A DNA stretch of 64,000 nt from Perkinsus marinus ATCC 50983 (taxonomy: Eukaryota; Perkinsozoa; Perkinsida; Perkinsidae): NCBI RefSeq assembly GCF_000006405.1, contig NW_003216446.1, positions 2,979-66,978 on the forward strand, in the 5' to 3' direction. Position numbers and translations under genes: made by a program. How positions within the stretch are numbered: position 1 is the first letter of the stretch; the number at the start of each line of letters is the position of its first letter. The notes beneath the pieces are model-generated. The model saw nothing but the letters and a program-made list of their open reading frames with translations. It was not told the DNA's origin and searched no databases. Shown here one piece after another: positions 35,737-46,459 of this stretch.

Positions 35737-35967
35737 TTAAAGTTAGCCAAGGTCTGGTGATCACCAGACAACCAATATCATACTTAAATCATCAGCACCG
35801 CTGGAAGAGGTGCACTAGCTTCAAGCTAGTAGCTCCAGCTATGCGCAAGATGCCTCAATGGCTTATCACAAATTACACAACTACCCTCTTTTGCGTTGTG
35901 CAGGAGTAGGAACTTCCTCTACTACTAGAATTTCACTTTCGTCGATCAGCCGTAGTCGATCACTGCC
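35737..35967 (-). repeat. split direct repeat a, internal copy
   Basis: 231 bp, same as 42245–42475 with one visible difference (AATTACAC versus AATCACAC). Confidence 0.9.
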
Positions 35968-36322
35968 ATGAAATTCCCAATGACGTAGAGGATGGGATGG
36001 ATAGATGTAGCTGACTGGCCAAAATAACTAGGGCAAAGCAGATTGCGTTGCCCATAGTAGGATTGATGTGGTCCATAGGTCACAGTCTGTGACTCACAGG
36101 CTGTTTAGAACAGCCTGTCACACAAGAGCAACTCACGACGAGCTGCCAGACAAGTCGAACCACAAGGCGGTGGTCGCTGTGGACGGACCCACAGACTGTG
36201 ACTCACCACACTCCAGTCAGCGTCATCTATTAGGGTTGAGAATGTTTTACAACGAATACAATCTAAATATCTCAGCGGACTTACCTTGAAAATCGTTGAA
36301 GACAAACTCTAACCCTACCTCC
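35968..36322 (-). repeat. split direct repeat b, internal copy
   Basis: Directly abuts repeat a at 35967. Contains strong hairpins, including CACAGTCTGTG. Confidence 0.9.
36079..36100. repeat. 22-nt inverted-triplication unit (1 mismatch), second repeat copy
   Basis: Identical to 35465–35486. Confidence 0.6.
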
Positions 36323-36409
36323 CTTCCATCTCATCCTCGTTGACAACTCAACAAACAGCGAGCCCACAAGGCACGGAAACTCACGGCTGTCAGATGCACG
36401 GATCGAGTA

Positions 36410-36431
36410 GATCCGAATCGGATCATCCGAT
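36410..36431. repeat. 22-nt inverted-triplication unit (exact)
   Basis: GATCCGA | ATCGGATC | ATCCGAT for Y = GATCCGAT, just beyond the 3' end of the recombinase ORF of the retrotransposon. Confidence 0.85.
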
Positions 36432-37541
36432 CTACTCAACTCCAATCATCCTCCGAGAGTAGAGCTTCTCGCGTCCCTCTCTTCCAGAGTGGTCTCGCAT
36501 GTAATGATTGGACACAGTGCTGGTATCACTCCAGCGGCCATATTCAGCGATCGCTTCTAAGGATATACCTGCTCGGCTCATCAAGAAGACACCGGTTCTT
36601 CGCATGCTATGCGACGTTTTCCTGCCAATCGCTTGTTGATTAACCATCTATCACAGTTTCAACAAGGAATTTGACATCCTTAGAGAGTTGAGTATAGGAG
36701 GATCCGAATAGTCTAGACGTATGGCTGGAGCTCTCCCCTCTCTGGTGGAGCTTCGCCCAAAGTCGGTGATAAATACAAAATAGACTGTCGCACGAGGTTG
36801 ATCCGGGACCGTTAACACAACCAACCACTATAGTCTCTCCGGTTCCGCTCTGATCAGTCTTGGACTGACGTATATTTATGCGGAGTGAACAATCAGACTC
36901 GTTGAAGATAAGGTCATCATTGCGGAGAGCTACAACCTCCTTCAGACGGAGAAGAGCCATAACACCTACCAGGTAGCCAAGAACATTCTCCTCTCTCCCC
37001 GATGGTGGAATTAGCCCCAGTAATAGTCGCAGCTTCCCTATCGTTAGTGTCACCGTCCTTTTCTTCTTTCTATTCCGGAGGAGGCGTTTTGCTGCATGTA
37101 ATGCCAACCGAATCTTTTCCTGATCAGCATTGGTCAGTGGAGTGATCTCATACAGCCTTGATTCCACCTTCACTTTTCCAGCATAGTTATGCACCGTCTC
37201 CCACATGAGACTTTGATAGTGAGCGAAACGATGTAACATATCATTGAGTTGGCTGTGATAGGAAATGGGGTGAGCCCATGCTCGTCGCAAACTTCCCTGT
37301 AACCTCTCAGTGTAGACTCGCGAGAGCGCATAGTAGAGGCGGCTCTAGCCGCTTGCATATGATTGTCGATGTCTGAGCTCGATATTTTTGGCATAGCTCG
37401 ACTCCTCTTCCTTTTGGGCAGTTCTTCTTCTGCACTTCTAAAGATGTGATGCTCTGACGGAGCATTAGCCATTCCACATAGACCGCCTTTCCTGAGCTGA
37501 TACTCTCTCTCAACTGATGGGAGAACTGCTCGATTGGACAT
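36432..37541 (-). pseudogene. tyrosine recombinase of the retrotransposon, frameshifted
   Basis: Three overlapping frames: 37541–37170 (N-terminal SAM-like region, TANSMICYIVSL), 37290–36640 (core with LLRLKEVVALRNDD, carrying the first catalytic Arg), and 36647–36432 (HSMRRTGVFLMSRAG … SNHYMRD, carrying the H-x-x-R box and the catalytic Tyr). All expected catalytic residues (R, H-x-x-R, Y) are visible but split by frameshifts near 37200–37280 and 36640–36647. Known role: integrates the circular DNA copy without leaving a target duplication. Confidence 0.8.
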
Positions 37542-37784
37542 GTAAAATTAGAGTTAAAGAAGAAGGGCTGCCAGTGGGAGGATTTTTTTTAAGGATCCGA
37601 TTCCGCAATAGCACTCAACACAATGAGGAAGGATAGTCACTAACTAACAACACTAGTAGTTCAGTCGCAGAACTCTGCAGTCTATCGAAAACCAGTCAGC
37701 TAGACAGAGCAATTCTCAAAGCAACGATTCGTCTTCCACATTGGGAGCGAAATCACTTGCCCCTAACAATCTCTTCTAGTCGAC
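37542..37784. other. spacer between RT–RNase H and recombinase ORFs
   Basis: Part of the retrotransposon; no separate ORF recognised. Confidence 0.5.
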
Positions 37785-40067
37785 TCACGCTGATTCGTAT
37801 GAGGTGATCGACTTCAATAGGTTCTCCAGGATTGCTGAGATGTCTCCTTCCTCGGCGACACCTAGCATAGATTCACGAATCACATCAAGCTCTGATCGTG
37901 ACAGAAAGTCTGCTAGGACATTAGAATGTCCGCTCAAATGGTGAGCCGTTACCATATAACCCACCTTTGGCCATAACTCTCGCAAGGCATGCAGTACTTG
38001 GCTCATACGCGGAGATGAAGGATAGTTCTTATTGATAGCTGACATCGTTGCTTTATTGTCTGTTAAGACATGTATCACGCGACTACCCCTCGCAAAAGCC
38101 CGTGAAATGCCCACTCCAACTGCAATCCATTCTAGTGGACATATGTCTGAACTTGTGACGACCGAGTTACTAGTTAGAGGTAGACGCGCCAGATCGTCAG
38201 AGAAAGACCAATGGAACCATTCGCATCTCATGGGCTCATCTCCCATCTGGAAAAGTACACCTCCCATCGCCGAGAGTGAAGAGTCGGCAACTACCACTGT
38301 TTCTGGGATTTCTCCAGACTCTTCCCATCCGAGCACTTGCGAGGCAGTGGTATGAGTCAGGCTCGGCGAATTCAAGACCTCCAGGAAAAGTCTTGCAGAT
38401 TCTACCAGCTTCTCTCCAACATGGACTGCTCGTAGCTGTCTGGATGTAGCTGCTTTCTTCAGGGCATACCAAGGGTGCAGTAGATGTCGTAGCCGAGGGG
38501 TCACTTGACATAACCAACTTAGCCGTCCCGTAACCCTTTCAATGAGAGAAGTTGGTACTGAGCACGACTTTCAAAGAATCCACTATAAGCTGGGTCTCTT
38601 CCACTAGAGAGAGTCGCTTTGGTTCAGGAACTCGAACTGTTTGGGAGTGTAGATCCCATTCGAAGCCGAGGTTGTGCGGCGTTGTGGTAATCCGAAGCTT
38701 ATCATAAGCGATATCCAGTCCCAAAGCCTTATATACCAGAAGAATGCGAATAAGCATCCTTAAAGATTCTTTTCTTGTTGTAATCCAGCCAAGATCGTCA
38801 ACATAGATCATGCCTGAACCAATGGCAGTACTAGACTTTTCAATACACGATGCACGCACCCAAAATATCGGCACCATAACAGGGGGGAACTCCGTAATCC
38901 GAAGGGTAGTCGCAAATGTTGGAAATACCACTGGCCGACATGATTGCACAAGAACTTTCGATCATCTACATGGACGGGAATATGGCGGAATGCTGAAGCT
39001 ATGTCAGTTTCAATCCAAACCAATTCCTCATTTGGCGATCTTCTTTTCTGCTGTTGGACCAAGAAAGCTGCCGATGCTATACCAGGTAGACATATAGTTT
39101 CTTCACACCTGATTTTCTCATTGACTCCGGATCGCCGAAGGTCATCAATCAGACGGACTTTGCCATTCGGCTTGGGAACACATGCTAGCTTGGTTATGAC
39201 TGCACCATCCGGAGCCATGGGTATCTTCTCCATACGGCCTTTATCGACTTCATCATCCAGCGTTGCTTGAACCAAGTCGGCTACATTATCAGCAGACTGA
39301 TAGTTCCTCCATACCTGACCATCTTCGTAAGAGAGTCCAAAACCAAAGTGCTTGGGACCTTTATCCTTCGGCCACAAACCAGTTGCACGAATAGGGCGTC
39401 TGTATCCAATATTACAACCGTGCTGAATCTCATCACATATGCTTAAATCTTCAGGTATACCAGGCTGGGAAATAGCAGTCAAAAGATCACGTGTAAGTCG
39501 AGCTCGGATATTGCACGCTGGAGATCTTACAGCGGAACCTCCGAGAATCGACGCAAAAGAAAGGGCTAGTTCTTCAGCATTCTTGTGGAGAGCGACCGAG
39601 AGAATCGGCTCATGAAATGGACACCTTTCACCTTGCGCCGATCGAGAGAGCTGACTCCAGGTCGAAAGCTGTTCTAGAATACTTGGCGTGAGAACATCCG
39701 ATACAGCAGCTTCCAGAGCGTCTTGCAGTTCCTGGATGACGCGAGGACTATCCGATGAGGGATTCTTAAACCATGTACAGTATTCCGGTCTAGAAGAACC
39801 ATCACTGAGCCTTTCAAACACCTCGTCCTTCCAGTTTCCTCTGGAGGTATAGGCTGTCGTGTTGTAAAAGCTCAAGTGAGCTTGCTGCTCACCGACTTTA
39901 TCAGCGAGATCAAATAGATGGGCTTCTGCCTGGTCACGACTCTCCATCGCTGAATCGCGCCGCTCTCGACGACGTTGATTTCTCCTTGTTTTGGCTGCAG
40001 CAGAACGAGTTCTCTTGGGCATCGGAAAAATTTGCAAAAGCTGACAAAATAAGCGACTCAACGACAT
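37785..40067 (-). pseudogene. reverse transcriptase–RNase H of the retrotransposon, frameshifted
   Basis: Frame 1 (40067–about 38890) gives a basic N-terminus (KRTRSAAAKTRRNQRRRERR), RT motifs GKVRLIDDLRRSGVN, WIETDIASAFRHIPV and LRLPFGLRSSP. At a run of six C (minus strand, + positions 38882–38887) the frame changes; the next frame holds the catalytic YVDDLGW (to 38539). A second shift near 38545–38575 leads into RNase H (VVVADSSLSAMGGVLF, VLTDNKATMSAI, HHLSGHSNVLADFLSRS) ending at 37785. Motifs follow DIRS-order RT–RH. The C6 run could be a programmed slip, a mutation or a homopolymer read error. Confidence 0.85.
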
Positions 40068-40174
40068 TGTGGTTCGACGATCGAATATCCAGCAGGATTC
40101 ACTGACTTGACAAGCCTATTCAACTCAACATCTCTATATGATATGAGAGAGACTAGATGCAGATTTAAATTGGG

Positions 40175-41197
40175 TTATGTAGACTTTGAGAACCCTTGGG
40201 GGTTGAGTTCAGGTTCAGAAGCTGAATATGGAGCCGATCTCTGAGAACCTTTCCCTTTCCCTGTGCCACCTTTTCCTTTTGCTCCTTTTCCTTTGGACCC
40301 CTTGCCCTTACCATACGAAGAAGACTGATCAGACCACCTATCAGTTTGTTGCAGCAGAGCTCGAGAAACTTCCATGTCTAACTTGGGTCGAATATAGGCT
40401 TCATCACTGAACATATCCTTCATAGATATAGCCCCGCTAGCGATTGCCATCGCACCGGACTTGCGGTATCTCGCCTCGGCGTCAATAACCGCCCGGACGG
40501 ACTTCACAGCGCTGAATAAATCCGCAATGTGGATAGCATACGATACAAGATGACCCATGTCGACTTGTTTCCTACCAGCGTCTGATAGTTGGAGTGCAGT
40601 GGCATATCGGAAGAAGCACTCATCCCACTGCCCAATTGATGTAATGTAGGAGTTTTTACCGACCGAGCGTCGATGTTGTACAACTTCTCCAGTGACAGTT
40701 GTAACAGTTTCCACTTGATTATCATAGACATGCTTCGGAAACCGAAAATCGGACAGATCCACGTACAACAACGGATTATCTTGGATTTTCTTCATAGCCG
40801 GCAGGGGGGGAAGCATATTGGGCAGGAAACTAACCTTAGTTTCTGCCTCATGTGCAGCCTTACACAGCGCAGAGAGATCCACCATCATCTTTTTGGCTTT
40901 CCCCCGTTCTTCCGTCAGAGAGCGTTCATGTAGCAGACGTAACTGGTTGGATGCTTCCTGTGCTGCACCCTTGATAACAGTCTTTACATTATGCTTCTTC
41001 TGATCAAGTTCGGCAGCTGCTACGCCTTGGCAGGCATCAGAAGTTACTGCGGCTATGGTGTCATCACTTATAGAGGACAAGAGTAAAGCAGACACTATGC
41101 CATATAGCTCCAATGAAGCGACTATCTTCGATTCCCACACATCGGCATCCTGCTGACCTTGAATGGTGAGGTGTATGATGTCTTGAACCGCAGGCAT
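40175..41197 (-). CDS. gag-like protein of the retrotransposon
   Basis: ATG at 41197 (MPAVQDIIHLTIQGQQDADV) is preferred over the upstream ATG at 41275, whose extension translates an A-rich tract into implausible Phe/Leu. 340 residues; a helical N-terminal two thirds and a basic Gly/Lys tail (KGKGSKGKGAKGKGG) suited to nucleic-acid binding. Located 5' of RT–RNase H on the same strand, as expected for gag. No zinc knuckle seen. Confidence 0.7.
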   Translation of the reverse strand: MPAVQDIIHLTIQGQQDADVWESKIVASLELYGIVSALLLSSISDDTIAAVTSDACQGVAAAELDQKKHNVKTVIKGAAQEASNQLRLLHERSLTEERGKAKKMMVDLSALCKAAHEAETKVSFLPNMLPPLPAMKKIQDNPLLYVDLSDFRFPKHVYDNQVETVTTVTGEVVQHRRSVGKNSYITSIGQWDECFFRYATALQLSDAGRKQVDMGHLVSYAIHIADLFSAVKSVRAVIDAEARYRKSGAMAIASGAISMKDMFSDEAYIRPKLDMEVSRALLQQTDRWSDQSSSYGKGKGSKGKGAKGKGGTGKGKGSQRSAPYSASEPELNPQGFSKST

Positions 41198-41275
41198 ATA
41201 TAGAGGGGATCCCAAAAAAAAACCCAAAAAAAAGAAAAAAAGAAAAAAAAACAAAAAAAACAAGGCAACTTTCAC

Positions 41276-42244
41276 TATGAACGAGTGGCAGATCGTTGAA
41301 TATTCTTGGGTTCTGAATCAGCATCTCAGTGCATACCCAGAGTTTCGAAACTCCGATTCAATTCCTTAGCATTACTTTTTTTAATAGACATCAGTAATCT
41401 TACTGCGAATCGAACGTACAATCTCCCGTGAGTCCATCAAGTGACATAACCACTATTTCACTCTTTCTATCATATTAACGAAGCGAGTGAGATTGACTAC
41501 TTGACCAAACAATTCATATCAACACTTTTCTTTACAGTACTAGACGATTGACTCTAAATATGAGCGTATGGACAACTGGACAAATGAAAAAAAAAGTGCT
41601 CATGGAAGGCGGGAAACGAAAAGGATGAACAAGGAATGAGGGAACTATGATAAGAGCATCACGAAGAATTCATCGAGAGAACCATCGAGAGTCCCACGAC
41701 ACGCGACGAACTGATTTGGAAGAAAAGATCTAAAATGTAATCTAATCAAGCAATGGATTACCGCACAGAAGAAAGCAAAATACCATGCTTTAAGCAAAGC
41801 ATGTCAGCAAGAAAAGGTGGTCATCTCTTTCTGCATGCTGAATCGGGCAGCATGGATTTCCTTCATTTTTTTTTGGCATCGACTCTTGATTAACCAATCC
41901 GATAATAGTATCATCATAATACCAAAGAGCCAGCTTATCTGTAGGGAACATGCTAGCATTCGTCTCTAATCATCATTTTTCTCCTTGACTTCAACCTTCG
42001 ACTAACCAGTCCGGTAGCTTCACAAACCAAAGGATGTCGCACAGACTTTCATCACAGCAGAGACCTGCTATTACCTGGGATTCGTAGTCAATCCTCTTTG
42101 AGCGCGGATGCCATAAGCTCTCCGCATCAAAGATTCATGACAATGAAGAGCCCCATAGGACCCTCACCGATCTAAGCAGCGGTTGAGGGATAGCCATAGT
42201 TCTCACACGGGTGAACGTGTACCTCCCATGTGAAAGAACAAGGC
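41276..42244. other. 5' leader region of the retrotransposon
   Basis: Between repeat a and gag. No ORF of interest. Contains an A-rich tract just upstream of gag (41210–41265) that may matter for the start choice. Confidence 0.5.
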
Positions 42245-42475
42245 TTAAAGTTAGCCAAGGTCTGGTGATCACCAGACAACCAATATCATACTTAAATCAT
42301 CAGCACCGCTGGAAGAGGTGCACTAGCTTCAAGCTAGTAGCTCCAGCTATGCGCAAGATGCCTCAATGGCTTATCACAAATCACACAACTACCCTCTTTT
42401 GCGTTGTGCAGGAGTAGGAACTTCCTCTACTACTAGAATTTCACTTTCGTCGATCAGCCGTAGTCGATCACTGCC
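42245..42475 (-). repeat. split direct repeat a, terminal copy
   Basis: 5' end of the element on the minus strand; upstream of the gag-like ORF. Confidence 0.9.
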
Positions 42476-42549
42476 AAGAAATGCGTAATTCACACCTTGT
42501 GGTTGCATGTACTACGTGCGCTAAACCTCCATCCACCGTCATGTATCGT

Positions 42550-42630
42550 GTGATCTCATAGCTTAACTGGTTAGGGGTGTGCTTCCACGTGCTCGAAACA
42601 GGGGTTCTATTCCCGGGCAGGGTCATACTG
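42550..42630 (+). repeat. tRNA-like sequence 1
   Basis: TGATCTCATAGCTTAACTGG (A-box region) and AGGGGTTCTATTCCCGGGCA (T-arm) with acceptor-like TGATCTC/GGGTCA pairing. Probably a tRNA-derived SINE head; related copy at 42733–42811. Confidence 0.5.
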
Positions 42631-42651
42631 ATACCCTGTATAATATACAGG

Positions 42652-42700
42652 TATAGCGCACGTAGTATATATACAGTGTATATATACTACGTGCGCTATA
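42652..42700. repeat. perfect palindrome, 24-nt arms, 1-nt centre
   Basis: TATAGCGCACGTAGTATATA… around a single G at 42676. Lies between the two tRNA-like sequences. Confidence 0.95.
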
Positions 42701-42732
42701 GTATAGCTATACCTCCTTGCACCGTCTTATAT

Positions 42733-42811
42733 TGTATAATCTCACAGCTCAACTGGTCAAGGATACACTATCACTTGATCAAAGCTGAGGTTCTATCCCC
42801 CGGCACGGTCA
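42733..42811 (+). repeat. tRNA-like sequence 2
   Basis: AATCTCACAGCTCAACTGGT and TGAGGTTCTATCCCCCGGCA; clearly related to 42550–42630, about 185 bp away. Both end in a GGTCAT block. Confidence 0.5.
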
Positions 42812-42859
42812 TTCTAAACACCTAAGCCATCGCAAGCAGCAGAGGAGGTTTACCGTGGC

Positions 42860-43460
42860 GCGCGCTGAAGTCGTGAATCAAGGTCGAGAATCAGAATCAG
42901 GGTTTGGTACCGGGGGTCCGGACCCCGGTACGAATCAAGGCAAAATAACGTGGAAAAATGGAGATACTCACGGCGTGAGTATGATTCGGAATCACACGCT
43001 GAGTAAAAATCTGATTCTGAATCTTTGGCGTTCTCGAGTTGAGTACAATACTCACGAGTAAGAGTTTTGAATCACAATCATGTTGAAAAAATCTAGAATC
43101 ATGATTCTTACTCACTGGGTTGAGTAAATACTCTGACTCGTTGATTCACAATCAGAATTAATGGCTGAGTATGATTCTGAATCAGGAATCATGATTCTGA
43201 ATCAGGAATCATGATTCTGAATCAAGAATCGAAATCAACGCTTGAGAGAAATCAGGAATCAGGAATCGTACTCGCGAATCCTGAATCTGAATCTGGGATC
43301 AGTAATCATACTCACGGATCATGAATCTCACTCATGAATACGGAATCTGAATCAACACTTGTGAATCATGGTGTGAGTCGAATCAAAATCGGAAATCAGA
43401 TAGTGAGTTGAATCAGTGCCTGTGATTCTCGAATCAGTATCCGCATACCGCCCCTGATTC
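42860..43460. repeat. low-complexity GAATC/GATTC-rich tract
   Basis: About 600 bp made largely of GAATCA, TGATTC and GAGTC variants, so that GANTC recurs every few bases. No constant unit length. Confidence 0.85.
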
Positions 43461-43720
43461 GTGCAAGTGATCGACCGTGATCGGATCACTGATGAATCGT
43501 GAGTCGTGATCTATCGATTTTAGGTCACTGATCCATGATCTACGATCCCGATCCAAAACTGACAGGATCATGGGTGATGTGATCTACGGATCACGAGAAT
43601 GATCTATGATCCTGTCCCATGATCCCAATTTTATTGATCTGAGTAAAAAAATCAGGTTCATGTCATAAAATCATCACATTGATCTTGATGACGTGATTTT
43701 TTTCTCAGGATCACGCGTGG
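43460..43720. repeat. GATC-rich tract
   Basis: Directly follows the GANTC tract. Roughly 18 GATC tetramers in about 260 bp (by eye), in variants of TGATCNNTGATC. Confidence 0.8.
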
Positions 43721-43732
43721 ATCGGTGTTGTC

Positions 43733-43734
43733 AC

Positions 43735-43776
<42 letters not shown>
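43733..43776. repeat. (GAT)n microsatellite
   Basis: About 14 GAT units. The paralogous sites near 34190, 46104 and 54595 have only two to four units, so this copy expanded. Confidence 0.95.
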
Positions 43777-43777
<1 letters not shown>

Positions 43778-44047
43778 TCTTAGTCCTGTCAATTATTGAT
43801 ACGAAATTGACATTCAATTTCGTATCAATCACTCGAGTGTTGACGACTCCAGGGTTGGGTGGGTTCATGAGCGTCCTTAATTCTCTGAACGAATTCGTGA
43901 TGAAAAACTAGATATAGGGCAATTATGGATGGACAACACCGAGTTGACAGGTGGTTCTCAACTCATGATCAACACAGTCATTATCAGCTATTGTGATCGG
44001 TGTTGTGACTCACGCTGGCATTTCATTGACGTTGGCACTCTCACATC

Positions 44048-44076
44048 GGCACACTCACATTCAATGTGAGTGTGCC
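44048..44076. repeat. palindrome, 14-nt arms, 1-nt centre
   Basis: GGCACACTCACATT | C | AATGTGAGTGTGCC. Confidence 0.9.
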
Positions 44077-44091
44077 AATGTTAACGACTTT

Positions 44092-44440
44092 TATTGAGGC
44101 GCCCAATTCCAATAAGTGTATAATGTAAGGGGAATAGGCTCATCTTACAGCAGACCGGATAGCTGGAAGGAGCATGTGTTGGCTTGTGTTAGTCTCGTTG
44201 AGTCCTGAAGTGTATTATCTTTCATTACTTGCCTATCAAACGCGAACGCGCTATATCTTAGCTGAGTCTAGCCCAGTTGTTGTCATGCAGCGAGCGCCTG
44301 GGTTAGATGGATTGATAATTCCTAGTCTACACACTTTTCCTGATTAGATCAAAAGCGATACTAATGTGCCTCCCACTGGGAAGAGCGAGACAGTTCGTCG
44401 CGAAGAAAAGGTAGGGCATGAATCAGTTGATGTGTCGTTA
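44092..44440 (+). pseudogene. duplicated exon block of the enkurin-like locus, copy 1
   Basis: Similar to 47630–47985 and 56947–57330. Shares the exon-like segment SDTNVPPTGKSETVRREEK (acceptor CCTGATTAG, donor GTAGGG). Here nothing of the enkurin 3' part follows; instead family U copy 2 begins. Confidence 0.5.
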
Positions 44441-44680
44441 TGATCTGCTAGCACAATAAAGTGACCGAATAATTTCAATCTCATTCCACTATGTTATCCA
44501 CTCCTTTTATTTCATTATTTTTATTTTTACTTTTTCTACTCAATAGCATAAAATTGAGATATAACGTAGTATGATGTGAACTCAGTTGGGTGCTGAGATG
44601 ATCGTTCCAGGTGGGGGTTGGTGACATCACCACGCCTCGATCCAGAAGCCGCATTCCCCTCGAGTAGTGGTAATTCGAGG

Positions 44681-46090
44681 ATGCATCTGGTGAGGAGGAA
44701 GAGGGAGGCGGATGCTCACCGCAGGCTTACACCTTGGGAAGTAGGTGTCTGATGGCTACTTCAGACGGTTGTGATAGAAAAGTATATTTCTAATTTGTTG
44801 CATTTCGAGAGAATGATAAAAGTGGCTGATAGTGTTCCTCTGTTATGCGGTAAAGTAGGTCGTTGAATATAATATTCATCGTCGTATACTATTCGATTTT
44901 TCAAATTTTACATCATTTATGATATTTCAAAAACTCTCGTTAAGGGGAATTGTTCGAGCATATCGACTCTTCGATTATAAAATTATTATAATTGTATGGC
45001 TGCTTTTACGCGAGGGATGATATGTTCTTATACACGTTCTATCACTGTCTATGGGTTTTCTCTGAGAAAATTTCTCAGGCATCTGATGTTGTCAAGATTC
45101 TCGTGGATAAGGTTCCTGATAATTGCACGCATGCACAAGCTTTGGAAGTTGTAGCTTCACTCACCGGAGAGGGTTGCTTGACGGAAGAGCTGGGAAGAGA
45201 GTTGGCGACTGATGAGGCCGACTTTTCACCAAGTATGTGGCATCTTAGGTTGCCGTCAGGAAGATACGAATTATGTCGTGATCATGGTCATTTTGTATTC
45301 AGTTGCGAATTTGTTTTCAAGTCCGGAGACTGACGTGCCTTCCGCGGAACTCATTCGAACAATTACAGAGGAGTTTCCATGGAAGTGGGGATGCTCCAAT
45401 GTTATTCGTTTATACTTGTCTCAGGTTTCTCAGTGACGAGCGTCTGCAGCATATGGTTTATCGACTTTCCAAACAAGCGGAGAAATTGATGACCAAAGGG
45501 GATTTGAAAGGAGCCCAGGAGGTGAGTGTCACTCACCTCCTGACTCCCTATCAATGACACCTTCACTCACTGAGTGAAGGTGTCATTGGTAATGACTTGT
45601 GCATGGTATAAGTGTTCATTAATTCCACTTTGCTGTTGGAAGATTCAGACTTCAGAAGTACGTAGTCGTATCCGTGATGAAATGTTTTACCACGGGTAGC
45701 ATCTTGGTCACACAAGGTGTTTACATTTTTAATGCGATCAGGCTAATATCATTCGATTCTGTGGATCCCTGTATTGTTATATTGATAGAGTCAATCATTG
45801 ACTGTAAGCATTGATTGTCAATGCTCGTTGGTCAGATGAGTTTAAAGGCGTTACGCTTTGAGGGTTGTAGAAGCCGAGCTGTCGAGACGGAAAAAGCTGC
45901 CAAGCCTTTAGTATTTCCCGAGACTAATCTGGATCAAAGAACTGGTAGAAGACACCTTGTGGGGTTTTGCAGTAGATTGTATTTTGTGTCAGAAGAAGCG
46001 AGGAGACGATTGAAAAGGAGATTAGATACTTTCGCACATTCGTTTATCCGTGATGGTGTTGTTATTCGACAGACGGCGTCCATGAGCTGA
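44681..46090 (+). CDS. unknown gene family U, copy 2
   Basis: Nearly identical to copy 1 over more than 2 kb including introns and flanks. The same candidate exons are kept: MHLVRRKREADA (from 44681), ASDVVKILVDKV, the VVIMVILYSVANLF exon, FLSDERLQHMVYRL and the final exon ending at the stop 46090. Differences include the 14-nt unit at 45056 (present here, absent in copy 1) and the reverse situation at 33007 and 34337. Function not recognised. Confidence 0.55.
45056..45077. repeat. 22-nt inverted-triplication unit (exact)
   Basis: TTTTCTC | TGAGAAAA | TTTCTCA. Empty paralogue TTTTCTCA at 33162–33169. It duplicates an acceptor: the plain TTTTCTCAG before the ASDVV exon becomes two spaced candidates. 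Confidence 0.9.
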
Positions 46091-46429
46091 TCGGTGTTGT
46101 CATGATGATGTTGTAGTTTTAGTCCTGTCAATTTCATATCGATCACTTGAGTGTTGACGACTTCAGGATTGGATGGGTTCATGAGCGTCTTTGATTCTGT
46201 GGATAACCTTGTGATAAAAAACAGCTTTAGGGGCAATGAGCAATGGACAACAAGGAGTTAACGAGTGGTTCTGAGCTCATGATCAACACAGTCATTATAA
46301 AGTATATGATAGGCTAGCCGAACGACAAGAATCATAAGGGTCACAGCATTAGGGCAGGCACTTGTAGAGCACAATAACTTGGCACTTGCAGCAGTAGAGG
46401 CGAATAAAGAACACGTCAGATTCAAATAT

Positions 46430-46451
46430 GACTGACCATCAGTCACTGACG
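46430..46451. repeat. 22-nt inverted-triplication unit (1 mismatch)
   Basis: GACTGAC | CATCAGTC | ACTGACG. Empty paralogue GACTGATG at 56333–56340, 14 nt shorter. Confidence 0.8.
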
Positions 46452-46459
46452 GGGTTCCC

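Larger units (their letters stand above)
35354..42475 (-). mobile_element. tyrosine-recombinase retrotransposon (PAT/Ngaro-like, split direct repeats)
   Basis: On the minus strand the order is repeat 'a' (42475–42245), gag, RT–RNase H, tyrosine recombinase, repeat 'b' (36322–35968), repeat 'a' (35967–35737), 28 bp, repeat 'b' (35708–35354). This is the a–ORFs–b–a–b split-direct-repeat arrangement known for PAT/Ngaro-type DIRS-order elements. The 'b' pair (355 bp) shows one mismatch that I can see and the 'a' pair (231 bp) one, implying recent insertion. No target duplication is apparent, as expected for recombinase-mediated integration. Yet RT and recombinase frames are broken several times. 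Confidence 0.9.

Noticed and set aside
41198..41275. Upstream ATG of the gag ORF at 41275
   Set aside because: The added residues translate an A-rich tract into Phe/Leu runs; the ATG at 41197 gives a normal protein start.
41770..41805. CATGCTTTAAGCAAAGCATG as another unit
   Set aside because: It is a palindrome, but the y1–y7/rc(Y)/y2–y8 rule fails.
42550..42811. Functional tRNA genes
   Set aside because: A- and B-box segments are present, but the D and anticodon arms do not fold convincingly, and the two copies share SINE-like context.
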